From positions 310,001-374,000 of the forward strand of contig NZ_CP053844.1 of NCBI RefSeq assembly GCF_013201685.1: a stretch of DNA of 64,000 bases, given 5' to 3'. The number at the start of each line of letters is the position of its first letter. The first letter of the stretch is position 1. The notes beneath the pieces are model-generated. The model was not told the origin of the DNA. It made no database searches and saw only the letters and a list, made by a program, of their open reading frames with translations. The stretch is from Campylobacter geochelonis (GTDB taxonomy: Bacteria; Campylobacterota; Campylobacteria; Campylobacterales; Campylobacteraceae). Below are positions 35,765 to 43,909 of this stretch, piece by piece. Made by a program: the position numbers and the translations under genes.

Positions 35765-37984
35765 TTAATATCTATATGAAAAGCTAACTAAGTAACTTCT
35801 GCCTCTAGCTGCATTGTTAAAAAGCGTTATATCGTTGTTTAAAACATCGGTTACTGATGATGAGTTGTAAGTATAAAGCGCGTCCATGTAGTTTTTGTTG
35901 GCTACATTTTGTACTTCAAATTTAATATCTAATCCCTTCAATGGCGAATACATCGCATATAAATCAACTATAGTTGGAATTTTTGGGATATCTTGCGCGA
36001 TGGTGTCTTTTTTAAATTTTCCATTTTGTTGTTTTGTAAATTTAACTGTTGGATTTACCCTTGTTGCTTTTCCGGTGTATTTGATAAGCGAACCTAAGGT
36101 TAGCTTTTTATCAAGCAGTCTTGTTCCTATATCAAGGGTTGCAGAGTCCTTTGGCAAGAGGCTAAACTGCGTATATCCGCTACTAGGACCAGCGCCCCAG
36201 TCTAGTATCATACTATCTGATTGTTTGTATTTTGCTTTTTGATGAGTATATGAAAGGTTTGTATAAAACACGCCCATATCATACTTTAACTCCATTTCAA
36301 TACCACTAAGCTTTGCTTTATCGTTCATTCTAAGCGCAAAAAGCGTTGGATCTGGATTTTGAAATATATAAGTTTGATCATATATAAAGTCTTTTATCCT
36401 TGTGTTAAAGTAGGTAAGTTTAAAGCCAAAAACATCATCTTGATTAATCAATCCGTGTTTAAAACTGTTAAAACCGACTTGCCAAGTTTTAGCGGTTTCT
36501 GGTTTTAAAAGCGTGTTTATATCATCATAAACTGAGCCAGAGTGAAACATCTCTTGAACGTTTAAGCCCCTTGTAGCCTTTGTATAACTTGCAAATGGGC
36601 TAAATAGCTCATCTATGTTAGCCGACAGTATAAAAGAGTAGTTTAGACTATCTTCGCTTTTGCTAAAGTTACCAGCAGTTTTTTGTGGGCAGTATGGATT
36701 TGACTTTGCGCAAGGTCCTTTTATACCGCTAACTTCCCAATCTAAAAGGGCAAAATTCGCACCCAAAGAAAATATACCATAATCAAAAGTGTTATTTAAA
36801 TAATACGTTTTGCTAGTTTGTTTGCCTTTTGGAACGCTATATCCAGTATAAAGCCTGTTATAATCAGCATCATCGGTGATTCTATCGTATTTGTTTGATA
36901 GATAATTTACCCCAAAAGCAGTTGTTAAATCGACATCTAATAGGCTAAATTTCATCGTATTGCTTAAGTCAAAAGTGGTCGCTTTGTTTTGAAGTTTCAT
37001 GCCTTTATCAAATTTGCCCCAGCCGATACTAGCATCTTTATCATAGACCTGCTCGATGAGGTTGTATGCAGCTAGTAAATTTATATCAATAAAGTTGTTA
37101 TCAGGATTAAAACGATAATCAAGCTGATAAGTATCGCTATCCATATCTCTGTTTGCAAGGTAAGTGCTGTATTTGCGGTAAGTTAGCGTGGCTTTGTTTG
37201 CTTCATCTGGCATCGCTTCAAATTTAAAAAGCCAACTTTTTGGGCTTTGGGTTAGCTGTTTTTTACCCATAAAAGCAACCGAGCCAGCAGTTTCGTTTAT
37301 CCTTGTGCCATTTCCAGTTTTGTAATCTTGTCTTGTTTTTTTACCACTATAACCAAACAAAACGCCATAACTACCACCATTTTCAGTGCTAAATTTACTT
37401 GCCACACTTCCCATATAGCTTGGCCCTATACGGTTTGAACCATAGGAGTATTTTCCTAAAAAGCCAAAGTTATTCCCATTACTTATCACATCATCAACGC
37501 CTATGGTTCTAAAATTTGCACTTCCCATAAGCCCACCATGACCACCACTAAAAGTTCCACGCTCAACATCAACACCAGTTAAAAAATTTGGATCTATCAT
37601 CGCACCAAAAGCCGAAGTTGCTAAATTCCCAGCAAAGTGAAAGCCTTTGCTGTCGGTGCTTGTGCCAAAAAACGTTTGTGTAACGCCATCGACCATTGTA
37701 TTTACCCTGCCAAGTCCTGTCATCGAGCGTATGTTAACCGAGACTGTTCCTTGTGACTGATCGACTTGAGTGTAAGCCCCTGGAATGCTTCTTATAATCG
37801 AATCGATACTTTGCGTTGCTGTTAAGATATCATTTCGCGAGCTAACTGCGCCTGGCGTGATGTAGGGCAACTCATCGTTTTTTAGCTTTTTGCCAGATAT
37901 TTCAAGAGTGTCAAATTTAACTTCATCTGCACTCAAAGAGGTTAGTAGAACAAGTAAAAAAAGCGTTAACTTAGTTACTTTCAT
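35765..37984 (-). CDS. TonB-dependent outer-membrane receptor, copy 1 (iron source uptake)
   Basis: A 739-residue paralogue of the next gene, separated from it by 11 bases. Signal peptide MKVTKLTLFLLVLLTSLSAD; TonB box VKFDTLEISG; plug with RSIPGAYTQVDQSQGTVSVN and [17 protein letters not shown]-like segment; barrel ending in FSYRY. A loop holds CAKSNPYCPQK, a likely disulfide like that in copy 2. It heads the transcript receptor-receptor-exbB-exbD-tonB, with a Fur-box-like site about 70-90 bases upstream. Ligand is unknown; an iron-bearing host protein, haem or siderophore are candidates. Confidence 0.9.
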   Translation of the reverse strand: MKVTKLTLFLLVLLTSLSADEVKFDTLEISGKKLKNDELPYITPGAVSSRNDILTATQSIDSIIRSIPGAYTQVDQSQGTVSVNIRSMTGLGRVNTMVDGVTQTFFGTSTDSKGFHFAGNLATSAFGAMIDPNFLTGVDVERGTFSGGHGGLMGSANFRTIGVDDVISNGNNFGFLGKYSYGSNRIGPSYMGSVASKFSTENGGSYGVLFGYSGKKTRQDYKTGNGTRINETAGSVAFMGKKQLTQSPKSWLFKFEAMPDEANKATLTYRKYSTYLANRDMDSDTYQLDYRFNPDNNFIDINLLAAYNLIEQVYDKDASIGWGKFDKGMKLQNKATTFDLSNTMKFSLLDVDLTTAFGVNYLSNKYDRITDDADYNRLYTGYSVPKGKQTSKTYYLNNTFDYGIFSLGANFALLDWEVSGIKGPCAKSNPYCPQKTAGNFSKSEDSLNYSFILSANIDELFSPFASYTKATRGLNVQEMFHSGSVYDDINTLLKPETAKTWQVGFNSFKHGLINQDDVFGFKLTYFNTRIKDFIYDQTYIFQNPDPTLFALRMNDKAKLSGIEMELKYDMGVFYTNLSYTHQKAKYKQSDSMILDWGAGPSSGYTQFSLLPKDSATLDIGTRLLDKKLTLGSLIKYTGKATRVNPTVKFTKQQNGKFKKDTIAQDIPKIPTIVDLYAMYSPLKGLDIKFEVQNVANKNYMDALYTYNSSSVTDVLNNDITLFNNAARGRSYLVSFSYRY

Positions 37985-38053
37985 AAAGAGTTCCTATGTT
38001 ATATAAATTTATCGTTTGATGGTTGAATTTTGGTTTGGAAATCAAAATAAATA

Positions 38054-38071
38054 GTAATGATACTAATTATC
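38054..38071 (-). promoter_or_regulatory. Candidate Fur box of the receptor-exbB-exbD-tonB operon
   Basis: On the minus strand GATAATTAGTATCATTAC aligns with the 19-bp Fur consensus GATAATGATAATCATTATC, agreeing at about 13 positions, including the outer GATAAT and the inner ATCATTA. It lies 70-87 bases before the first receptor start. Binding not shown. Confidence 0.6.
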
Positions 38072-38497
38072 AAAACGATATAGAAGAGAAATGATAGTAT
38101 AAGATATATTAAACAAACCTTAAATGTATAAACTAAATTTTATTTATTTGAATAAATATAAAATTTGTTTTTCTTAACTATTATTTCATATTTATTATCT
38201 TTGATTTTTTATAAAAGTTAGTCTAAATTTAGTGCTTTTTATCTCTAAATTTAGACCTTTTAGCTTTCTTTATATAGTAAATTTAATCTCTTAACTATAA
38301 ATTTAAGCCGCGTAAATTACGCATTAAGTTAAAGTTATAAATTAAATTTTACAACATATAAATACGGTTATATAGCTTAAATTTAAACTAAATTTCGCAC
38401 AAAAAATATACAAATTTTTACTTAAATTTTCTAATTTTACAAACAAAAAGCTAGATAAATTTAACCTAAAAAGCTTTTTGTTACTACCAAAACAAAC
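38072..38497. other. AT-rich spacer between chaN and the receptors
   Basis: About 425 bases with no gene seen. The sequence is rich in AAATTT words. The receptor promoter region, with its Fur-like box, lies at its left edge. Confidence 0.5.
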
Positions 38498-39343
38498 TCA
38501 TTTAAATACAATATAATAATCGCAAAACGCCTTGATAGCGTCTTGAGCGTTTAGTAAATCAAAACTTTTCTCATCGCCAAGCATAACAGAAACAACGCTT
38601 TTTTTTAGGTCAAAATCCAAAATATGATTATAAACGCCAACAGTTTTAGAAGCGTGAATTTGCCCAGCTATAAGAAGCGATTTTGTTTTTGAGTGAACCA
38701 GTTTATCTGCCATTCGCCTATCTTTATAAAGCTGAACTTGAATAAATTTATCCAAAAGTGCCGAGTTTTTCTCATCATTTTCTAACTTATGAGATGTGGC
38801 TACAAAAGTTTTCAAAGCTTTTTTTATCTCATCTGTGGTAGAAAATTTCCCATATATGGGCAACGCACCGTTAAAAATCGTATTTATCTCATCTTTGCTT
38901 AAATTTCCAGCTATTAAATTTGAGTTTGAGTAAAACACGCTCTCAACCAGCTCGCCATAATTTCGATAATCCCACTTTTCATCCCAATCTATGGCATTTT
39001 TAAGCTCGTTTGGCAAGATTTGTTTTGCTTTTGCTTCATTGATTTTAGCCTGTTTATCGCTGCTTAACATCTCAAAAACAACATCTAAATTTTGCAACTC
39101 ATTTAAGGATTTAAATATCCTAACTTCCATTGCCATGTGGTTTGGAATTTCGTGGTATTCGCCAAGCAAGATGATATTGTGCTTTTGAATTTTATCGATA
39201 AAAGTTGAGTATGGTATGGATTTGTTGGTTTTGGTGTCGATGATAGCGATTTTTTCATCGTTTAAAGTTCTGTTTCTAAGTGGCTCATTTATCGCACATC
39301 CGGTAAAAATCAGCAAAAAAAGCAAAGTTATAAATTTTTTCAA
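38498..39343 (-). CDS. chaN: ChaN-type haem-binding lipoprotein
   Basis: A 281-residue lipoprotein with signal and lipobox LIFTGC (Cys16). The ChaN domain (Pfam ChaN/DUF399) shows IILLGEYHEIPNHMAMEVRIF, DVVFEMLSSDKQ and the late LLIAGQIHASKTVGVYNH; ChaN of C. jejuni (Cj0177) binds haem as a dimer at the outer membrane. The Cj0177-0181 order is kept here, with one extra receptor. A weak Fur-like half site (GATAATAACATTC on the minus strand, 39403-39391) lies about 50 bases upstream, so iron repression is plausible. Confidence 0.87.
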   Translation of the reverse strand: MKKFITLLFLLIFTGCAINEPLRNRTLNDEKIAIIDTKTNKSIPYSTFIDKIQKHNIILLGEYHEIPNHMAMEVRIFKSLNELQNLDVVFEMLSSDKQAKINEAKAKQILPNELKNAIDWDEKWDYRNYGELVESVFYSNSNLIAGNLSKDEINTIFNGALPIYGKFSTTDEIKKALKTFVATSHKLENDEKNSALLDKFIQVQLYKDRRMADKLVHSKTKSLLIAGQIHASKTVGVYNHILDFDLKKSVVSVMLGDEKSFDLLNAQDAIKAFCDYYIVFK

Positions 39344-39654
39344 GGTATCTCCTAGTTGGAAAAGAAATAAATCTTTATAAATAGATTTTGAATGTTATTA
39401 TCAATTTTATAAAAAAATACTTAAGTTTTTAAATTTAAGCCACATTAGCTAAATTTAGTAGCTAAAAAATAGTTAAAAATATTGCTAAAAATCAAAAAAA
39501 TTTGCCAAAAGAAAATATAAATTTGATAAATTTAACTATAAAAATATATTTAATGCCTTTTCAAAGCCGATAAAATGGTATTTTAACTATAATTTATAAA
39601 GATTTTACTTAACTTGTGCTATAAATTTAGCTATTTTTATAACGTAGGAAATTT
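39344..39654. other. Divergent promoter region chaN/polA
   Basis: About 310 AT-rich bases between divergent genes. It holds the weak Fur-like sequence at 39391-39403 in front of chaN. No gene is visible. Confidence 0.5.
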
Positions 39655-42285
39655 ATGAAAACATTAACGATAATTGACACTTTTGGCTTCTTTTTTAGGC
39701 TTTATTATGCGATGAGTGGGCTTAAAACAAAAGATGGAAAACCAAGCGGAATGGTACACGGCTTTGCAAATTTTATCTTAAATTTACAAAATGAGTTTAA
39801 GAGTGATTATATAATTTTTGCGCTTGATAGCAAGGGGAAAACCTTTAGAAGCCAGATCGATCCAAACTACAAAATGAACCGACAAGCCCCACCAGAAGCG
39901 CTTAAAGCACAACTTCCAGTCTGTATTGATATGATAGAAAAAATGGGATTTTGCGCAATCGGCGTTGATGGATACGAAGCTGATGATATCATCGCAAGTG
40001 CGGTAAAATCGCTAAAAGATGAGGATATTTTTATAAACGTTGTAACGCATGATAAAGATTTATATCAACTTATCGTTGATGGAAAAGTTGCCATTTACAG
40101 CCCTGCAAAAAAAGAGCTTTATGACAGTGCTGGATGTTTTGAGAAATATGGCGTTTATCCGCCACAAGTTAGGGATTTTTTAGCTATTTGTGGGGATGCG
40201 AGTGATAACATCCCAGGCGTTAAAGGTATCGGCGATAAGGGAGCTAAGAAGCTTTTAAGCCAGTTTAAAGATATCGAAGAGATATATGAAAATTTAGATA
40301 AAGTTTTAAATGAACGAACTAGAAATTTGCTAATTGATGGCAAAGAAAATGCCTTTTTAAGCAAAAAACTTGCCACTTTATATAAAGAGCTTGAAATTCC
40401 AAGCTTAGAAACTGCAAAATTCCCACAAAGCAATCCTTTAGCAAATGTAAAAGAGCTTTTAGAAGAGTATTCGCTGAGTCGAATTTTAGCCATTTTAGAC
40501 ACGCCAAAAGTTGAAAAAACTACTAAATTTGAGCCGATTTTACTAACCGATGAGAGTGAGCTAGAAAGACTACTTTTAGATATCTCATCAGACACAATCG
40601 TAGCGTTTGATACTGAAACTACTGGACTTGATAGCAAAAGTGCAAAGATAGTTGGCTTTTCGTTTTGCTTTAACGAGCAAAAAGCCTACTACGTGCCTAT
40701 AAATCACAGTTATTTAGGTGTAGAAAAGCAAATTTCATCTGAATTTGCAAAATGGGCGATAGCCCAAATTTATAAAGGCAAGGTTGTTGGGCAGAATTTA
40801 AAATATGACTTTGCGATAATCTGGCATAACTTTGGACTTATGCCACCAAAAGAGTATGCCGATACGATGATTTTAGCGTGGCTTAGCGAACCAGGAAGTA
40901 GCGTTGGAATGGACGCTTTGGCAAAACGGCTTTATGATTATGATACGATTAAATTTGAAAGTGTGGTAAAAAAAGGTGAGAATTTTTCAAATTTAGACAT
41001 CAAAGAAGCAGCCAAATACGCTAGCGAAGATGCGTGGATAACTTTGAAATTTTACTTTACATATCAAAAAATTTTAGCTACAAAACTGCTTGAGTTAGCA
41101 AACGAGCTTGAGTTTCCATTTATAAAAGTGCTTTTAGATATGGAAGAAACCGGCATCGCAATGGACGCAAATGCGCTTAGAAAGATGATAGAGAAACTAG
41201 ATACAAGTTTAAAAACGCTAACAAATGAAATTTATGAGCTAACAAACGAAAGATTTAACATAAATTCCACAAAACAGCTTGGCGAAGTGCTTTTTGATAG
41301 ACTTTCGCTTCCATCGCAAAAAAAGACAAAAACAGGCTATAGCACCGATGAAAGCGTGCTTAGTGCGATAGTTGATACTCATCCAGTTATACCAAAACTA
41401 CTTGAATACCGCGAGCTTTACAAGCTTCAAAGCACATACACTCAGCCGCTTTTAAATTTGGCTTTAAAAGATGAAAAACACCGCATCTACACTAGCTTTT
41501 TACAAACAGGAACTGCAACAGGCAGGCTTTCAAGTAAAAATCCAAATTTGCAAAACATCCCAGCGCGCGGTAGTTTGGCAAAGCAGATGAGAGCGTGTTT
41601 TGTAGCAAGCGATGGATATAGCTTTGTTGGGCTTGACTACTCGCAAATTGAACTTAGACTACTAGCGCATTTTAGTAAAGATCCTACGCTAATTAAAGCA
41701 TTTGAAGATGGCGAGGATATCCACGCAAGAACGGCTGTGAGTATATTTGGCGAGAGTAACCCGCAAAACAGAGCTATCGCAAAGAGTATAAATTTTGGAC
41801 TGATTTATGGTATGGGTTCAAGTAAATTATCACGCGAAATAAATGTCTCAAGAAATGAGGCAAAAGAGTATATAGAGCGCTATTTTGCGGCGTTTTCAAC
41901 GATAAAAGAGTTTTTAGAAGGGATTAAAACCACTTCAAAAGAGCAAGGCTATACGCAAACTATTTTAGGTAGGCGAAGGTATTTTGACTTTGCAAATGCT
42001 AACCCGATGCAGCTTGCGATGTATGAAAGAGAGGCGGTAAATACGGTATTTCAAGGAAGTGCGGCAGATATTATAAAAATGGCAATGGTAAAAATTCAAC
42101 CACATTTAAATGATGATGCAAGGCTACTTTTACAAATTCACGATGAGTTAATCTTTGAAGTAAAAGATGAAAAAATAGATGAATTTGGTAAATTTGCAAA
42201 AGAGACGATGGAGCAAATTTATAAACTAAATGTTTTGCTTATCACAAGCTTAAGTAGTGCGAAAAATTGGGGCGATTTGAAGTAA
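39655..42285 (+). CDS. polA: DNA polymerase I
   Basis: An 876-residue three-domain enzyme. The 5'-3' exonuclease domain (1-280) has YEADDIIAS and CGDASDNIPGVKGIGDKGA. The 3'-5' proofreading domain (about 300-480) keeps its first metal motif, FDTETTG, so proofreading is probably active, unlike in some bacteria. The polymerase domain has motif A GLDYSQIELRLLAHFS, motif B NRAIAKSINFGLIYGMG and motif C QIHDELIFEV. TAGGAAATTT precedes the ATG. It lies 16 bases before rarD. Confidence 0.98.
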   Translation: MKTLTIIDTFGFFFRLYYAMSGLKTKDGKPSGMVHGFANFILNLQNEFKSDYIIFALDSKGKTFRSQIDPNYKMNRQAPPEALKAQLPVCIDMIEKMGFCAIGVDGYEADDIIASAVKSLKDEDIFINVVTHDKDLYQLIVDGKVAIYSPAKKELYDSAGCFEKYGVYPPQVRDFLAICGDASDNIPGVKGIGDKGAKKLLSQFKDIEEIYENLDKVLNERTRNLLIDGKENAFLSKKLATLYKELEIPSLETAKFPQSNPLANVKELLEEYSLSRILAILDTPKVEKTTKFEPILLTDESELERLLLDISSDTIVAFDTETTGLDSKSAKIVGFSFCFNEQKAYYVPINHSYLGVEKQISSEFAKWAIAQIYKGKVVGQNLKYDFAIIWHNFGLMPPKEYADTMILAWLSEPGSSVGMDALAKRLYDYDTIKFESVVKKGENFSNLDIKEAAKYASEDAWITLKFYFTYQKILATKLLELANELEFPFIKVLLDMEETGIAMDANALRKMIEKLDTSLKTLTNEIYELTNERFNINSTKQLGEVLFDRLSLPSQKKTKTGYSTDESVLSAIVDTHPVIPKLLEYRELYKLQSTYTQPLLNLALKDEKHRIYTSFLQTGTATGRLSSKNPNLQNIPARGSLAKQMRACFVASDGYSFVGLDYSQIELRLLAHFSKDPTLIKAFEDGEDIHARTAVSIFGESNPQNRAIAKSINFGLIYGMGSSKLSREINVSRNEAKEYIERYFAAFSTIKEFLEGIKTTSKEQGYTQTILGRRRYFDFANANPMQLAMYEREAVNTVFQGSAADIIKMAMVKIQPHLNDDARLLLQIHDELIFEVKDEKIDEFGKFAKETMEQIYKLNVLLITSLSSAKNWGDLK

Positions 42286-42301
42286 GAGCAAAGGAAAAAG
42301 C

Positions 42302-43195
42302 GTGAAAATAAAGCCAAATGCCAAAATAGGGCTATTTTATGGAGTTGCCTCGTTTACTATGTGGGGGCTTTTTCCGGTTTACTTTAAGCTTCTTTCAAAC
42401 GTTGGAGCAACAGAAGGCTTGGCGCATAGGCTTTTTTGGTCGGTTATTTTTTTGTATTTTTTTATAGTTTTTACGCATAAGACAAAAAGCTTAACGCGGA
42501 TTTTACATAAAAGAAAGCTAGTAAAAAAACTTTTAATCTCAGGAGTTTTTATAACGCTAAATTGGGGAATTTACATTTATGCTGTTTTTAGTAGCCAAAT
42601 TTTAGAAGCGAGTTTGGGACAACTTATAAACCCGCTTTTCTTTATGTTTTTAGGAGCTATTTTTTTAAAAGAGAGACTAAATTTAGCAGCTAAAATTTCC
42701 ATTTTTATCGTTTTTGTAGCTATTGCTATCCAAATTTATGCACTTGGTAAAATCCCTTTTATCTCCATCTTTCTTCCAGCGTCCTTTGCTATATATGGGC
42801 TTTTAAAAAAACGTCTTCAAATACCGCCGATGGAGGGGCTTTTTATAGAAACTATGATGTTTTTACCACTTACTTTAGGTTATGTTATTTACCTAGAATT
42901 TAGCGGCGTTGGCAGTTTTACTCACGGCTATACATGGATTTTGCTTATACTAAGTGGCTTAGTAACGATAGTGCCGATGATAACTTTTAACATAGCAGCC
43001 AAACATCTAAGCCTAAGCACTCTTGGTTTTTTACAATATACCACTCCAACTATCGGAGTTTTTTTAGCGGTTTTGGCATATGGCGAGCATCTAAATAACG
43101 CTAAGATAGCAAGCTTTATACTTATTTGGATAAGTATAGCTATAGTTAGTTTTGATAGCTACCACAGGCATAAAAAGCACAAACCAAACGCCTAA
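42302..43195 (+). CDS. rarD: RarD-type EamA/DMT transporter
   Basis: A 297-residue membrane protein with ten predicted helices. GVASFTMWGLFPVYFKLL at the start and YAVFSSQILEASLGQLINPLF are RarD hallmarks; a second EamA half ends with LGFLQYTTPTIGVFLAVLAYGE. RarD proteins were named for chloramphenicol-sensitivity effects; the substrate is not known. GTG start at 42302, supported by AAAGGAAAAAGC just upstream. Probably co-transcribed with polA. Confidence 0.88.
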   Translation: MKIKPNAKIGLFYGVASFTMWGLFPVYFKLLSNVGATEGLAHRLFWSVIFLYFFIVFTHKTKSLTRILHKRKLVKKLLISGVFITLNWGIYIYAVFSSQILEASLGQLINPLFFMFLGAIFLKERLNLAAKISIFIVFVAIAIQIYALGKIPFISIFLPASFAIYGLLKKRLQIPPMEGLFIETMMFLPLTLGYVIYLEFSGVGSFTHGYTWILLILSGLVTIVPMITFNIAAKHLSLSTLGFLQYTTPTIGVFLAVLAYGEHLNNAKIASFILIWISIAIVSFDSYHRHKKHKPNA

Positions 43196-43338
43196 ATTTA
43201 CTCAATTTTCGTTATATAACTTATTATATAAATATAAATTCACATAAATATATTAATATAAATTTTTAAAGATTGTTTTAAAATTTAAAAAAGTATTAAG
43301 AGAATTTAGAATAAAATTATTTCTAACAAGGAGAATAT

Positions 43339-43899
43339 ATGAAAAAAATATCACTAGCAATGCTACTAGCCTGTGGCACAATCTTTGCAAGCGAACTTGC
43401 CTACCCAAATACAGTAAAATCCCTTTACTTAAACCCAGCCGATAAAAGTCCAGTTGGCAGACTTCTTCCAACAGCTGAAGTTAAAATTTTAGAACATAGT
43501 GGGGATTTTGTAAAAATTCAGATACAAGGATACGTTCAAGGCGATAAAACTCAAGCCATTTACTTTTCAAAAGGTCCAAGAATCCTAAATGCTGCATTTA
43601 AGAAAAACTCAGGCATAAAGGAGAAAGTTTTAGAAAAAGATGGTGAATATAGCAAAGTAAGCGTTGAGGCTTATACCACAAAAGATGGTTTTGAAAAAGA
43701 GTTAAAGCCTATGATGGATAAAGCTTCGGCTTTATTTAGTGAAAATTGTGCGATGTGTCATGCGCTTCATGAAGTCAATGAATACACCGCAAACCAATGG
43801 CCAAGCGTGTTTAAATCTATGGTCGATAGAACTGCAATCGATAAAAACGATAGATTTTTAGTCGAACAATACCTTCAAAAAACAACTACCAAAAAATAA
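43339..43899 (+). CDS. Periplasmic monohaem cytochrome c, partner of the TorA-like reductase
   Basis: A 186-residue exported protein: signal peptide MKKISLAMLLACGTIFAS, an SH3-like beta domain (about 25-120) and a C-terminal cytochrome c domain with haem motif CAMCH (about residue 137). It ends ten bases before the molybdoenzyme gene. C. jejuni has the same pair (Cj0265c-Cj0264c), where the cytochrome donates electrons for TMAO and DMSO reduction; the role here follows from that. It takes the place of the pentahaem TorC of E. coli. AAGGAG precedes the ATG. Confidence 0.87.
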   Translation: MKKISLAMLLACGTIFASELAYPNTVKSLYLNPADKSPVGRLLPTAEVKILEHSGDFVKIQIQGYVQGDKTQAIYFSKGPRILNAAFKKNSGIKEKVLEKDGEYSKVSVEAYTTKDGFEKELKPMMDKASALFSENCAMCHALHEVNEYTANQWPSVFKSMVDRTAIDKNDRFLVEQYLQKTTTKK

Positions 43900-43909
43900 G
43901 GAGATTAAG

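Noticed and set aside
40155-40637. 160-codon minus-strand frame inside polA
   Set aside because: polA is certain and complete; the reverse frame is Ser/Leu-rich without start signals.
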